DNA of 64,000 nt from Sphingomonas sp. SRS2 (GTDB taxonomy: Bacteria > Pseudomonadota > Alphaproteobacteria > Sphingomonadales > Sphingomonadaceae), in the NCBI RefSeq assembly GCF_000971055.1, contig NZ_LARW01000098.1, positions 1 through 64,000 on the forward strand, read 5' to 3'. This document shows, in pieces, positions 11,977 through 21,565 of the stretch. The position numbers were made by a program, and so were the translations under genes. A model generated the notes under the pieces. That model did no database searches. It was not told where the DNA came from and saw nothing but the letters and a program-made list of their open reading frames with translations. Each line of letters begins with the position of its first letter. The first letter of the stretch is position 1.

Positions 11977-12002
11977 GTCGTCCCGGCCTTCGCCGGGACG
12001 AC
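11977..12002. terminator. Perfect hairpin between convergent lpd and a small gene
   Basis: GTCGTCCCGGC (11977-11987) pairs exactly with GCCGGGACGAC (11992-12002) across a CTTC loop, giving an 11-bp GC-rich stem. It lies 10 bp after the lpd stop and 16 bp from the stop of the opposing small gene. There is no T-run, so it may act as a REP-type mRNA stabiliser as much as a terminator; its arm sequence belongs to the REP-like family of this window. Confidence 0.6.
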
Positions 12003-12017
12003 AGTTCGGCCAAGCCC

Positions 12018-12152
12018 TTAAATCGGCGAGACGCCGAGCAGCTTCAGGATGCCGAGCACGAGCAGCAGCAACGCGATGGCGGCGATGATGCCGCCTATGT
12101 TGAAGCTGCTCTTTTCGACGACGACACGCTCGTCACTGTTCACGTCGGCCAT
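12018..12152 (-). CDS. Small single-span membrane protein, 44 residues
   Basis: A short frame starts at the ATG at 12152 behind an AGAGGAGAG ribosome site and ends at a TAA at 12018. The product begins MADVNSDERVVVEKSSFN and then has one strongly hydrophobic segment (about residues 19-40) with a short SPI tail. I do not recognise the family. The good ribosome site, one clean membrane span and position between two hairpins support a real gene. It lies downstream of the flagellar operon on the same strand but beyond that operon's terminator, so it is probably separate. Confidence 0.6.
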   Translation of the reverse strand: MADVNSDERVVVEKSSFNIGGIIAAIALLLLVLGILKLLGVSPI

Positions 12153-12240
12153 GATCTCTCTCCTCTGAACTCGACTGCCCAACGTGCAGGCACCTCGCGC
12201 TGTTCCGTAGAGCGTCTCGGCCGAGCCACGCCGGACAAAG

Positions 12241-12265
12241 AAAAACCCCCTCGCGAACGAGGGGG
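12241..12265 (-). terminator. Rho-independent terminator of the leftward flagellar operon
   Basis: On the minus strand CCCCCTCG, a TTCG loop and CGAGGGGG form a perfect 8-bp stem directly followed by TTTTTC. It lies about 40 bp past the fliL stop and is the clear end of the flbD-fliEFGHIJKL transcript. Confidence 0.9.
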
Positions 12266-12304
12266 TCGATCTCCGAAGCTACAAAAGCTTATCGAACGCT
12301 ACGC

Positions 12305-12904
12305 TTATTGCACGACCAGCGTCGTGAAATAGACATTGTCGATGCCGCCAAAGCCGGTGCGCTGTTTGAGCACATCGTTGATCGCGGCCTTCAATTCCTT
12401 CTGGAGCTTGAGTTTGCCCTCGGGGGTCGAGATGGTGAAGCTGTCCTGTTGCGACAGCGCCATCAGGATCGCCGAGCGGATCGGCATCTCATTGTCCTTG
12501 ACGTTGTCGACGACCTTCTGGTCGTAGAAGGTCGACGCACCGAGACCTACCTGGGTGAAGCCATCCGAATCCCGCAAGTTGGCGGTAAAGGGCTGCTCGA
12601 AGGTGTAATAGGTCGCCTTATATTTGGTCGGATCGGGCGACTTGTCGGTTTCTAAACCAACCGGAAGCGTCTTCTTCTCGCCATGGCCGCTATCCGTATG
12701 GCCTTCCTTCTCGACGAGCTTGGGCGCGTTGGGATCCTCGGGGACCTCCTCCTTATGCCCGCCGGCGAGGCCCGCGCCGGCTGCGTACAGCCCCGCGCCG
12801 ACGCCACCGCCCGCGAAGACGATCGCCATAATGAGCATCATCAGGATGCCCTTCATCTTGCCCTTCTTCTTGGGCGCCTCAGCGGCGGGTGCTGCACTGC
12901 TCAT
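12305..12904 (-). CDS. fliL: Flagellar basal-body protein FliL
   Basis: The 199-residue protein has an Ala/Lys-rich cytoplasmic start (AAPAAEAPKKKGK), one membrane span (about residues 20-45) and a periplasmic stomatin-like domain ending in NVYFTTLVVQ, the usual FliL C-terminus. FliL surrounds the stator units and supports motor torque and stability. It is the last gene of the leftward flagellar operon, 17 bp after fliK, and is followed by a strong terminator. fliM and fliN, which follow fliL in many bacteria, are not here. Confidence 0.9.
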   Translation of the reverse strand: MSSAAPAAEAPKKKGKMKGILMMLIMAIVFAGGGVGAGLYAAGAGLAGGHKEEVPEDPNAPKLVEKEGHTDSGHGEKKTLPVGLETDKSPDPTKYKATYYTFEQPFTANLRDSDGFTQVGLGASTFYDQKVVDNVKDNEMPIRSAILMALSQQDSFTISTPEGKLKLQKELKAAINDVLKQRTGFGGIDNVYFTTLVVQ

Positions 12905-12921
12905 CGTTCAAATCCCATGGA

Positions 12922-14541
12922 TCAGGCGTAAAGTTCATCATCTTCGCGCGGAGCCGAATCAGCGGCATCCTCACGATTCACGGTCTGTGTACGCGCAAAA
13001 GGTTTAGAATCTTCTGACGGCTGGCGCTGTTGTCCCTGCGCGAAGGCGGAGCTGTTGCCGCTACCTTGCTGGTTGCTGTCGACCTGCGCATCAGCCACGC
13101 GCACGCCCTGCGCGCGGACCTCGGCTATCAGGCGCGGCTGCGCATCAGCGATTATCGCGCGCGCCTGGTCGGTCTCGGCGGACAGCTTGATCGCCGCGCC
13201 ATTGGCACTGTTGGCGATCTCTACCGTCAACGCGCCGAGATGCTCCGGGTTGAGCTGGAACTTCAAATGGCCCTGCTGCGCGACCGACTGGCTGATGTCG
13301 CGCGCCAACTGGTCGAGCCACTGCGTATCACGGGCGAGATCCAGATGCCGGGCGACCGACTGTTCGGCGTGGTTCGGGGCGGCCATGATGACATCGGCCA
13401 CTTGCGTATCGGTCGTAATCGCCGGCGCGACGGTGGCCGGGATCACCGGCGCGGCGCTCAGCGGCACAGAGGCGATGGCAGGCGTGGCGGCGCTCGCTGC
13501 CTGCTCTGCACTGTCTGGCGCCGGAGCGTCGGCCAGCGCAACGGGCGGTAACACCGACTCGGGCGCGACGGCGCTTACCGCCGGATCGGCGCGATCGATA
13601 GCGAATGCCGCTGCCGCCTTGCCCGCGGTCGATCTGACGGACTTGGCGAAGGTTTCGGACGTGGCGCCGATGTTGGCGACTTGCTCGCTTACCTTGGCTT
13701 CGGCTGGAATAGGCGTGGTCATATCGGCTGTGGACGTTGCCGGCGCTACGATGCCGGGGATCGCTACCGGCGCGGCAGCGATAGCGGTAGCGGCTTGGGC
13801 AACGGGTACCACGATCGCGCTGACAGTTGGCGTCGAGGCGAGCGCCACCGGTATTTCGACGGTAGTCTCGACCGGGTGGAACGCGGCCTTCAACGAGGCA
13901 ACGATCGAGGCGATATCGCGTCGGATCGTGGTCGTTGTCGCGGCGGCACGGGTTCCGGCATCGGCAGCGATGTGCGGAGCCGGCTGGTCGGTCCGGAGAG
14001 CCGGGTTTATCGGTATGGCTTCGGCGTCTGCCGCAGCCGCGTCCTCGGCTGCGGCGATCGGGATCGTCGCGATCGGGAGCTTGACGGGCGTCGCGGCCAT
14101 GGCGGGCTGTGCGATGCCGGGCGGCATGATTTCAGGCGTCGCCGGGGAAGGTGTGATCGGTGCTGCCGGGGCAGAGGCGGCCGGTGCGGCGATCGACGCG
14201 GACGGGGTCGCCGCAGGGGCGGGCGTGATTATGTTGATCTGCCCCGAGAAGGCGAACAGCGCCTCGATCTCGGCGAGCAGGTCGACCGGCTGATCCGGGG
14301 CGATGGCTTTCGCTTCGCTTTCGGGTTCGGCGGTAGTCTTGCCGATCGCGCTTTCGGCGGTTTCGGCTTCACCATCGGTCGTCTGCGGCTTGGTATCGCC
14401 TTTCGAGGCCTGTCCGTCGGGCTTGGCGCGCGACACGAGCTCCGCGAACGCTTCCGGTGTCTCGCCCGTCGCCGGCGCGGGCATAGCGGCCGGCACCGTC
14501 GCAAGGGCGATCGCGGATGTCGAAAGCGCGGCAACGGCCAT
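12922..14541 (-). CDS. fliK: Flagellar hook-length control protein FliK
   Basis: The 539-residue protein is very rich in Ala, Pro and Thr for its first 380 residues, the extended ruler part expected of FliK. The C-terminal Flg_hook domain includes LKFQLNPEHLGALTVEI and a typical IKLSAETDQARAI stretch, followed by a charged, Gln-rich tail. FliK measures hook length and switches the export gate from hook to filament substrates. It starts one base from the fliJ stop. Low-complexity coding gives long false frames on the other strand. Confidence 0.88.
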   Translation of the reverse strand: MAVAALSTSAIALATVPAAMPAPATGETPEAFAELVSRAKPDGQASKGDTKPQTTDGEAETAESAIGKTTAEPESEAKAIAPDQPVDLLAEIEALFAFSGQINIITPAPAATPSASIAAPAASAPAAPITPSPATPEIMPPGIAQPAMAATPVKLPIATIPIAAAEDAAAADAEAIPINPALRTDQPAPHIAADAGTRAAATTTTIRRDIASIVASLKAAFHPVETTVEIPVALASTPTVSAIVVPVAQAATAIAAAPVAIPGIVAPATSTADMTTPIPAEAKVSEQVANIGATSETFAKSVRSTAGKAAAAFAIDRADPAVSAVAPESVLPPVALADAPAPDSAEQAASAATPAIASVPLSAAPVIPATVAPAITTDTQVADVIMAAPNHAEQSVARHLDLARDTQWLDQLARDISQSVAQQGHLKFQLNPEHLGALTVEIANSANGAAIKLSAETDQARAIIADAQPRLIAEVRAQGVRVADAQVDSNQQGSGNSSAFAQGQQRQPSEDSKPFARTQTVNREDAADSAPREDDELYA

Positions 14542-14542
14542 G

Positions 14543-14968
14543 TCAGTAATTCCCCTTTTGCTTAAGTATCTTGGGCCGGAAGGCCGCGTTCATCCGCGAC
14601 TCGGTCCAGTCCGCAAGTGCTTGCACGGCGCGCGCGTCGAGCTTGGCGGCGCTTTCCTGCCGCTGCCGCGCTTCGAGCCGCTCGGCGACTTTCAGTTCAG
14701 CCGCGGCGCGCGCCGAGACAATTGCGGTGGCGAGGCCATCACGCGCCTTATCGAGCCGCTGGGCGAGCTCGCCGCGATTCTGCAGCACCGCGCCGGTCGT
14801 CGTGCCGCTCGACACGGTAAGGCTGTCGCGCAGCGAGGCGAGCTTGGCGGCGTTGCTTTCGAGATGGACGACCTGCGCTTCGGCCGAAGCGGCCGCCGAA
14901 GCGGCGAGCAGATGTTGGGCGCTTCGAACGCGGGTGATTCGCGCGCGTTTCTTGACCAGCGCTTTCAT
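14543..14968 (-). CDS. fliJ: Flagellar export protein FliJ
   Basis: The 141-residue protein is nearly all charged alpha helix, predicted to form a two-helix coiled coil, as expected of FliJ, the central stalk that couples the FliI ATPase to the export gate. The sequence itself is poorly conserved; identification rests on size, helical character (ERLEARQRQESAAKLDARAV) and position between fliI and fliK. It overlaps the fliI stop by four bases. Confidence 0.8.
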   Translation of the reverse strand: MKALVKKRARITRVRSAQHLLAASAAASAEAQVVHLESNAAKLASLRDSLTVSSGTTTGAVLQNRGELAQRLDKARDGLATAIVSARAAAELKVAERLEARQRQESAAKLDARAVQALADWTESRMNAAFRPKILKQKGNY

Positions 14969-16293
14969 CCGCCAAAGGCCTCAACCACCGCCTGGATCGA
15001 GTCCGCATAATTGACGCGGTCCTTCTGGCCCTGGCTGATGAACTCAAGAATATCGTCGTGACGGGCGATTGCCACGTCGACGATCGGATCGCTGCCGGCG
15101 CGATAGGCGCCCATCAGGATCAGGTCGCGATTCTCCTCATAGACCGCCCATAGCCGGCGCAGGATCTGCGCGGCCTGCTGATGTTCGGGGGTCACGATGT
15201 CGCTCATCACGCGGCTCAGCGACTTGCCGACGTCGATCGCCGGAAAGACGCCCTGTTCGGCCATGCTGCGCGAGAGGATGATGTGGCCGTCGACGATCGC
15301 GCGGGCGGTGTCGACGATCGGATCGTCGGTATCGTCGCCATCGGCGAGTACGGTGTAGAGCGCGGTGATCGATCCGCCCGAGGTGGCATCGACGCCGGCA
15401 CGCTCGATCAGGCGGGGGATCAGGCCCAGCGCCGATGGCGGATAGCCCTTCATCGTCGGCGGCTCACCCAATGACAGGCCGATTTCGCGCTGCGCATGGG
15501 CAACGCGGGTCAGGCTGTCGATGAGCAGCAGGACACGCTTGCCTTGCGCGCGGAAATATTCGGCGATCGCGGTGGCGCGCATCGCGGCGCGCAGGCGCAG
15601 CACCGGCGGATGATCGGCGGGCACCGCGACGACGACGCTCTTCTGGCGGACAGGGCCGGCCAGCTTGGTGGCGAGGAAGTCCGAAACTTCGCGGCTGCGC
15701 TCACCGACCAGGCCGACGACGATGATGTCGGCGTCCGCGCCGGCGATCATCTGGCCCATCAGCACCGATTTGCCGACGCCGGATCCGGCGGCGATGGCGA
15801 TGCGCTGGCCGACGCCTGCGGTCAGCAGCGCGTTGATCGCGCGCACACCCATGTCGAAAGGCTCGGTCACGCGGGCGCGATCGAGCGGATTGCCGCGTTT
15901 GCCGGCCAGCGGCCAGCGTTCGGAGGTAGCAATCGGCCCAAGGCCGTCTATCGGATTGCCGAGCGCGTCCATCACCCGGCCGAGCAGCGTCTCCCCGACA
16001 TCGACCGAACCGCCACGGCGATCGGGCTCGACCCGCGCGCCGGCGCTGTGCGGGGCGTCGGCGTCGAGCGCCATCAGCAGGGTGCGATTGCCGCGGAAGC
16101 CGACGACTTCGGCGAGTGCGGCATGACCATCGGCATCGATCACGCGGGCATTCGAGCCGACCGGAACCGGAAAGCCGGTCGCTTCGAGCATCAGCCCGTC
16201 ATAGGAGGCGAGGCGGCCGATGCGGCGGGGGCCGGCATGATCGATTTCGAGCGTGCCGAGCATCGCGTCGACCTGAGCGGCGAGACCCATCAT
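14965..16293 (-). CDS. fliI: Flagellum-specific export ATPase FliI
   Basis: The 442-residue enzyme is the F1-beta-like ATPase of the flagellar type III export system. Walker A is AAGSGVGKSVLMGQM (about residues 169-183) and Walker B is VLLLIDSLTRVA; the conserved RDVGLSLGEPP-type loop appears as REIGLSLGEPPTMKGYPPS. Length is standard. Its start overlaps fliH by four bases and its stop overlaps fliJ by four bases. Confidence 0.96.
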   Translation of the reverse strand: MMGLAAQVDAMLGTLEIDHAGPRRIGRLASYDGLMLEATGFPVPVGSNARVIDADGHAALAEVVGFRGNRTLLMALDADAPHSAGARVEPDRRGGSVDVGETLLGRVMDALGNPIDGLGPIATSERWPLAGKRGNPLDRARVTEPFDMGVRAINALLTAGVGQRIAIAAGSGVGKSVLMGQMIAGADADIIVVGLVGERSREVSDFLATKLAGPVRQKSVVVAVPADHPPVLRLRAAMRATAIAEYFRAQGKRVLLLIDSLTRVAHAQREIGLSLGEPPTMKGYPPSALGLIPRLIERAGVDATSGGSITALYTVLADGDDTDDPIVDTARAIVDGHIILSRSMAEQGVFPAIDVGKSLSRVMSDIVTPEHQQAAQILRRLWAVYEENRDLILMGAYRAGSDPIVDVAIARHDDILEFISQGQKDRVNYADSIQAVVEAFGG

Positions 16294-16931
16294 TTCGGCT
16301 GTACCATGCTGTCGAGTTGCGTACGCAATTTGGCGAGACGGACCTGCGGGCCATCCTCGATCCAGCCCTCGCCAGTCTCCAGGATGATCGTGCCCGATGT
16401 CAGGTGATGATCGGGAGCCATCGGCAGGCCGAGATCGACGCCGTTGAGCATCGCGATATCGTCGGGGTTCATGCGCAGTCGGGCGGGCCCGGACTCGGCG
16501 GTGATGAGTTCGGCGATCGATTCGGCGCGCGCCTTGAGCATTACGGGGTCGATCTGCACCTCTCCGACGATCTGGCGGACGAGGCGCGTGACCGATTCCG
16601 CGAGCACTGCGGCGAGCGGGCCCGAGGGCTCGGGCTGGAGCGCCTCTGCTGAACGGATCAGCTCGGCGAGTGCTTCACGCTCGCGCATGAATTCGGCCAT
16701 CACCGTCTGGCGGCCCTGCTCGAAGCCCTCGACGAAGGCTTCGTTGCGCAGCGTCTCGATATCGGTGACGGGCGAGCTCTGCTTCGGGGCGCTCGGCGCG
16801 AAATCGCTGGCGCGGCGGCGGGGATGGCCGTCGCTGCCCCAGGGGGTGAAGTGGCCGGTGGCCGCCGGGCGGGCCCAGGCGTCGACGCGGGTGGCTTCGC
16901 CGATATTCTCGGGGGTCCAGAGCTCAGACAA
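16290..16931 (-). CDS. fliH: Flagellar export regulator FliH (TTG start)
   Basis: This 213-residue frame is FliH-like: a helical part with EAFVEGFEQGRQTVMAEF and a C-terminal HrpE/FliH domain (DPVMLKARAESIAELI, then IILETGEGWIEDGPQVRLA). FliH binds and restrains FliI. The frame is open upstream inside fliG, but those residues are fliG shadow. The only sensible start is the TTG at 16931, eight bases inside the fliG stop, which gives the product (M)SELWTPENIGEATRV. The overlap suggests coupled translation. Confidence 0.85.
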   Translation of the reverse strand: MSELWTPENIGEATRVDAWARPAATGHFTPWGSDGHPRRRASDFAPSAPKQSSPVTDIETLRNEAFVEGFEQGRQTVMAEFMREREALAELIRSAEALQPEPSGPLAAVLAESVTRLVRQIVGEVQIDPVMLKARAESIAELITAESGPARLRMNPDDIAMLNGVDLGLPMAPDHHLTSGTIILETGEGWIEDGPQVRLAKLRTQLDSMVQPK

Positions 16932-17958
16932 AGTCGTCGCCCTTGCCGCCGAGGCTGATCGTGCCTTCCGCCGCCAGCTTGCGCGCGATGGCGAGCATCG
17001 CCTTCTGCGCTTCCTGGACGTCGGCCAGGCGCATCGGGCCGCGATCGGCGATTTCGTCCTGGATCGACTGCGCTGCACGGCTCGACATGCAGCCGAAGAT
17101 CTTCGCGCGCAGCTTCTCGTCGGCGCCCTTGAGCGAGACGACGAGAATATCGCTGTCGACTGCGCGGAGCAGCGTGCCGAGGTCCTTCTCGCCGACCGCC
17201 ATCAGGTTGTCGAAGATGAACATTTCCTCCTCGATGTTGCGGGCGACGGACTTGTCGAGCTTCTGCAGCGCCTTGATGATCCGCTGTTCGGCCGCCTTGC
17301 GCGAGGAGTTGACGATCTTGGCCGCTTCTCCGGCGCCGCCGCGGCGGGTGGTCGATCCGGTCGACTGCGACGTGGTCGGGCGGTTGAGCAGTTCGTCGAG
17401 CTCGGACAGCGCGGCCTCGGTGATCGGCCCCATGGTGGCGACGCGATAAACGAGGTCGGCCTGCATATCCTCGGGCAGCAGCTGGAGCACATCGGCGGCG
17501 CGCTGCGATTCGAGGAAGGCGAGCACGGTGGCGGCAATCTGGGGATGCTCGAACTCGATCAGATTGGCGATCGCGCGAGCGTCCATCCATTTGAGGTTTT
17601 CGAGCGCATTGACATGCTGGACCGGGGTGATCCGCTGGAGAACCTGATCGGCCTTATCCTGGCCGAGCGCCTTGTGCATGATGCCCTTGATCTGGCGCTC
17701 GACGCCGAAACCGAGCGTGGTGCGGACGCGGGCCCGGTCGACGAATACGTCGAAGACGCCGTCGATTTCGTTTTCGGAGATGTTGGCGACGCCGAACATC
17801 GCGCCGCCGAGATGCTGGACCTCGCTGGGCTCCAGACGGCTCAACACGGTGGCGGCTTCTTCCTCGCCGAGCAGCATCAGCAGGATCGCGGCGGCCTGGC
17901 TGCCGCTGGGGGCAACCGGGGTGGCGTTTTCGGTATCGATGGGGGTTTCGTCCGCCAT
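16924..17958 (-). CDS. fliG: Flagellar motor switch protein FliG
   Basis: The 344-residue rotor protein sits between the MS ring (FliF) and the C ring and meets the stators. The EHPQ motif is seen in IEFEHPQIAATVLAFL (about residues 137-152), and the C-terminal torque domain carries the charged helix region FDNLMAVGEKDLGTLLRAV and KLRAKIFGCMSSRAA. Length is standard. It starts four bases after the fliF stop and overlaps fliH. Confidence 0.96.
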   Translation of the reverse strand: MADETPIDTENATPVAPSGSQAAAILLMLLGEEEAATVLSRLEPSEVQHLGGAMFGVANISENEIDGVFDVFVDRARVRTTLGFGVERQIKGIMHKALGQDKADQVLQRITPVQHVNALENLKWMDARAIANLIEFEHPQIAATVLAFLESQRAADVLQLLPEDMQADLVYRVATMGPITEAALSELDELLNRPTTSQSTGSTTRRGGAGEAAKIVNSSRKAAEQRIIKALQKLDKSVARNIEEEMFIFDNLMAVGEKDLGTLLRAVDSDILVVSLKGADEKLRAKIFGCMSSRAAQSIQDEIADRGPMRLADVQEAQKAMLAIARKLAAEGTISLGGKGDDFV

Positions 17959-17962
17959 GACG

Positions 17963-19696
17963 TTACGCGGCTCCCGGCATGTCGGCGCGGATCAGGTCCC
18001 GGACGACCAGCGCGGCGCGGTCGGGATCCTGCTTCACGAAGTTGCGGATCAGTTCGGCGCGGTTGGCATAGCCCGGGGTTGCCTCGATCATGTCGAGGGT
18101 GACGGGCTTATTCGGATCGTGCAGCGCCTGCTGGGCGAGCGCCGAAGCGATCTCGTTGCGGATGGCCGGATTGGTGTTCTGCGGGATGCGGCCGCCCGAG
18201 GCGATGGCGGCGTCGATCGCGGCCTTCTTCTCCTCGGCATAGGCGGCGCGGCGCTTCAGCAGCGGCTTGGCGACGCCGAAGACGAGCAGCGCGACCACGA
18301 GCAGCGCCGACAGGTTGCGGGCGAGGGTGGAGACCCAAGGGGCTTCCCACCAGTTCGGCTTGACCTCGGCCTCCTCGGCAACCGCGAAGCTGCGCGCGGA
18401 CAGGGCGACGACATCGCCGCGGGCCTGATCGGCGCCGATCGCACCGCGCACCAGCGTCTCGATGGAGGCTAGCTCAGCGCGGCTGAATTTGCGGGCGCCC
18501 TCGCGCAGGGCGACGGCGACCGACAGGCGCTTGACCTGACCTATCGGGTTGCGCGTGACCGAGACCTCGCGGCCCAGCTCATAAGTGCGGTTGTAGTTTT
18601 CAGAGGTTTTCCCGGCGTTCGCGGCGGCGGTCGTGCCCGGGGCATCGACGGTCTGCTGCGGAGCCGCCGTCACCTGGCTCGCGGCCGGCGGCTGGTTCGA
18701 CAGCGCGCCCGGAATGCCCGAAGCCTCGCCGCCGGCGCCATTCTTGTCACCGGTCCACGCACCCTGCTCCGAGCGGACCACGGCGGTATCCTTGGGATAG
18801 CTTTCGCGGGTCGCCTGACTTTCGGTGAAATCGACATCGGCATGGACCTCGGCGGTGAAGTTGCCGGGGCCGACGATCGGCGTGAGGATCTTGTTGAGCG
18901 CTTCAAGATAGCGCTGCTCGATCTTGGTCTGGATATCGACCTGGCGGGCCGATGCCTGACTCATCGGATCGCTGCCGGAAGCCGATAGCAGCCGGCCGGC
19001 CTGGTCGACGACCGAAACGCCGTCGGGCGACAGGTTCGGCACCGACGATGCGACGAGATGGACGATCGCCTGGACCTGCGAGTCCGACAGCGCACGGCCA
19101 GCGCGCAGGCGCAGCATCACCGAAGCCTGGGGCTTGGCGTCGTCGCGCAGGAAGACGCTGGGCGCTTCGGCGGCGACATGGACCTTGGCGGTGTCGACCG
19201 CGTCGATCGCCTCGATCGTGCGGGCCAGATCCATCTCGCGCGCGGTGCGCAGCTTCTCGCCTTCGACCGCACGGCTGGCGCCGAGCGGCAGCGATGCCAT
19301 CATGGTGTCGCCGTCGGGAGCCGCTTTGGGCAGCCCCTGCTGCGCAAGCAGCATCTTCGCCTGGTAGAAGCTGGTCTCCGGCACGGTCAGCGAGCCGGTG
19401 TTGCGATCCACCTCATAGGGAATATTGGCGGCCTTGAGCGCGTCGGCGACGGCGGCCTTGTCGGCATCCCCCATGCCGGCGAACAGGTCGCGCTGCGGCG
19501 CACCCGACATGGTCGACCACAGCAGCGCGGCGCCGCCGAGCAGGCCGAAAAGGCCGATCATCGGCAAGCTGCGCTGGACCGCCGGCTGGGCGGTGAAGCC
19601 CTTGACCCTTTCGAGGACGGCTGAGGTGCCGACGCCTGCGCTCGCAGGAGCAGACGAAGCCATTGCGGGGGCGGGGGAGGGGATGATGTCAGCCAT
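17963..19696 (-). CDS. fliF: Flagellar MS-ring protein FliF
   Basis: The 577-residue protein forms the membrane ring that seeds the basal body. The first membrane segment (SLPMIGLFGLLGGAALLW) precedes the ring-building motifs, including a VPETSFYQAKMLLAQQGLP stretch typical of the YscJ/FliF domain; a Gly/Ala-rich loop is at about 290-345, and the second span is near residue 450 (LSALLVVALLVFGVAKPLL). The C-terminal tail (RNFVKQDPDRAALVVRDLI) is the FliG-binding part. Three bases separate it from fliE. Confidence 0.96.
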   Translation of the reverse strand: MADIIPSPAPAMASSAPASAGVGTSAVLERVKGFTAQPAVQRSLPMIGLFGLLGGAALLWSTMSGAPQRDLFAGMGDADKAAVADALKAANIPYEVDRNTGSLTVPETSFYQAKMLLAQQGLPKAAPDGDTMMASLPLGASRAVEGEKLRTAREMDLARTIEAIDAVDTAKVHVAAEAPSVFLRDDAKPQASVMLRLRAGRALSDSQVQAIVHLVASSVPNLSPDGVSVVDQAGRLLSASGSDPMSQASARQVDIQTKIEQRYLEALNKILTPIVGPGNFTAEVHADVDFTESQATRESYPKDTAVVRSEQGAWTGDKNGAGGEASGIPGALSNQPPAASQVTAAPQQTVDAPGTTAAANAGKTSENYNRTYELGREVSVTRNPIGQVKRLSVAVALREGARKFSRAELASIETLVRGAIGADQARGDVVALSARSFAVAEEAEVKPNWWEAPWVSTLARNLSALLVVALLVFGVAKPLLKRRAAYAEEKKAAIDAAIASGGRIPQNTNPAIRNEIASALAQQALHDPNKPVTLDMIEATPGYANRAELIRNFVKQDPDRAALVVRDLIRADMPGAA

Positions 19697-19699
19697 ATA

Positions 19700-20065
19700 T
19701 TATACCGGCATGCTCATGATGTCCTTATAGGCGGACAGGAGTTTGTTGCGGACTTGTAAAGTGGCCTGGAAGCCGACGCTGGCCTGCTCGCGCTGGAGCA
19801 TGACCGCGGCGATGTCGGTCGTCTCACCGCGCTCATAGCTCTCGGTGATCGCGCTCGACTTGGCCTGCTGGTTGTTGACCTCGCCGATCGCGCCACGCAG
19901 CGTCGAGACGAAGCTGTTGTCGGACGCGGCGGTGGCGTTGCCGATAGCGGCGGGGCCGGTGAGCGGGTTCGGAGCAGGCGCAGCGGCGGCCTTCTGCAGC
20001 GCGCTGTTCTGCTGCAATATGGCGTTGCGCATTGCCATGAGGTTGCTGGTGTTGACGGTCGTCAT
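19700..20065 (-). CDS. fliE: Flagellar rod-base protein FliE
   Basis: The 121-residue protein joins the MS ring to the proximal rod. The N-terminus is variable; the family C-terminus is clear in VMLQREQASVGFQATLQVRN followed by YKDIMSMPV. An AGGAGGG ribosome site precedes the ATG at 20065. It lies 10 bp after the flbD stop and three bases before fliF, inside the leftward operon. Confidence 0.93.
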   Translation of the reverse strand: MTTVNTSNLMAMRNAILQQNSALQKAAAAPAPNPLTGPAAIGNATAASDNSFVSTLRGAIGEVNNQQAKSSAITESYERGETTDIAAVMLQREQASVGFQATLQVRNKLLSAYKDIMSMPV

Positions 20066-20075
20066 CTAACCCTCC

Positions 20076-21353
20076 TCAAGCCACGGCGCGCATATCGGCC
20101 ATGCGATAGCGCAGCGTGCGTTCGGAAATGCCCAGTCGCTGGGCGGCGCGGAGACGGTGGCCGCCGGTGGCGGCAAGAGCTTCCTCGATCGCGCGGGCCT
20201 GGCTCATGCGGCGCGCATCGGCGAGGCGGATCGGACCGTTGTCGGCGACGATCGCCGGAGCGGCGACGGTCTCGACCGCGGTCATGCGAAAGGCGGGAGC
20301 AGCCGGGGCGGCGTCGATCATCAGGTCGGCGGCTTCGATCCGGTCGCCATCGCGCATGAGCATCGCGCGCTGGAGGACATTTTCGAGCTCGCGGACATTG
20401 CCCGGCCAGCCGTGGGTCATCAGCCGGTCCAGCGCGTTGGCGGTCGGCCAGGCCAGTTCTTCCTGGTCGGGCGTGTGACGCAGCAGCAGCGCGGCGGAGA
20501 TCGCGCGGATGTCCTGACGGCGCTGGCCGAGCGGCTTGAGCATCATCGGCATGACGTTGAGACGCCAGTAGAGGTCGGCGCGGAAGCGGCCAGCTTCGAC
20601 TTCGGCCGCGATGTCGCGATTGCCGGCGGCGATGATGCGGACATCTATCGCGATCGGCGCGGTAGCGCCGATGGGAAGGACCTCACGCTCCTGAAGCGCG
20701 CGGAGCAGCTTGGCCTGGAGCGCCAGCGGCAGCTCGGTGATTTCGTCGAGCATCAGCGTGCCGCCCTCGGCGGCGCGGAACAGGCCTTCGCCCGAGCCGC
20801 TGGCGCCGGTGAAGGCGCCCTTTTGATGACCGAACAGCATTGCCTCAAGCATCGTTTCGGGCAGCGCCGCGCAATTGACGGCGACGAAGGGCTTGTCGGC
20901 GCGCGGGCTGGCGGCGTGGATGAAGCGGGCAACGCCTTCCTTGCCGGTGCCGGTCTCGCCGAGCAGCAATACGGTAGCGTCGCTACGGGCGACGCGGGCG
21001 GCGATACCAAGGAAGCGGGCGCTCTCGGGCTCGCCGCAGGCCGGCATGGCGCGGGGACGGATCAGCTCGGCAATGAGGGCGTGACCGAAGGCCATGTCCT
21101 CAAAGCCGAAGACGACGGTGGAGGGGCGGCCGACCTTGGCGCGGCGGAGCACCGGCGCGCCGTCGGCGAAATCGATGAGGATGTCGTGCTGGCGGGCGAG
21201 GGCGACCTCGGTGACGTGGAGGATGCGCTGGCTGTCGCGGCCCGCCGAAGCGGCCGGATCGATCAGCGCGGTCTCGATGCCAGCGCCTGCCAGCCATGCG
21301 ACGAGCGTGGGGTGGGAACCTTGCGCTTTCTCGCTGATGCCGATCATGGTCAT
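20076..21353 (-). CDS. flbD: Sigma-54-dependent flagellar regulator, FlbD/FleQ type
   Basis: The protein (425 residues from the ATG at 21353; an upstream in-frame ATG at 21365 adds four) is a bacterial enhancer-binding protein. A degenerate receiver-like N-terminus (about 120 residues) is followed by an AAA+ domain with Walker [17 protein letters not shown], the sigma-54-contacting GAFTGA loop in [13 protein letters not shown], and Walker [11 protein letters not shown] Fis-type helix-turn-helix ends the protein ([20 protein letters not shown]). I prefer 21353 because an AGGA stands five bases ahead. By position it governs the flagellar hierarchy, with the CGGCAA-N4-TTGCCG palindromes as candidate targets. 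Confidence 0.9.
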   Translation of the reverse strand: MTMIGISEKAQGSHPTLVAWLAGAGIETALIDPAASAGRDSQRILHVTEVALARQHDILIDFADGAPVLRRAKVGRPSTVVFGFEDMAFGHALIAELIRPRAMPACGEPESARFLGIAARVARSDATVLLLGETGTGKEGVARFIHAASPRADKPFVAVNCAALPETMLEAMLFGHQKGAFTGASGSGEGLFRAAEGGTLMLDEITELPLALQAKLLRALQEREVLPIGATAPIAIDVRIIAAGNRDIAAEVEAGRFRADLYWRLNVMPMMLKPLGQRRQDIRAISAALLLRHTPDQEELAWPTANALDRLMTHGWPGNVRELENVLQRAMLMRDGDRIEAADLMIDAAPAAPAFRMTAVETVAAPAIVADNGPIRLADARRMSQARAIEEALAATGGHRLRAAQRLGISERTLRYRMADMRAVA

Positions 21354-21565
21354 TGCCGTCCTCATGGATCCGACGTGCCAGCCACGCCAATTCCTTCACG
21401 GACATCCTTACCGGCGAATTAACTTAAAAAGTCTTAATAGACCGCGCGCCGTGCACACCCGCGGTGGCGTCCACGCGTATGCGCGCGCGTAGGGGCCGAC
21501 ATAAACCCACGTTTTACGGGGCCTTTGCCGGTCGGCAAAAAGCTGCTCATCCTTTGGTCTAAAAG

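Noticed and set aside
13055-14293. Long plus-strand frames opposite fliK
   Set aside because: They arise from the Ala/Pro-rich codons of fliK read in reverse; the products are low-complexity and lack ribosome sites, while fliK keeps a recognisable C-terminal domain and operon fit.
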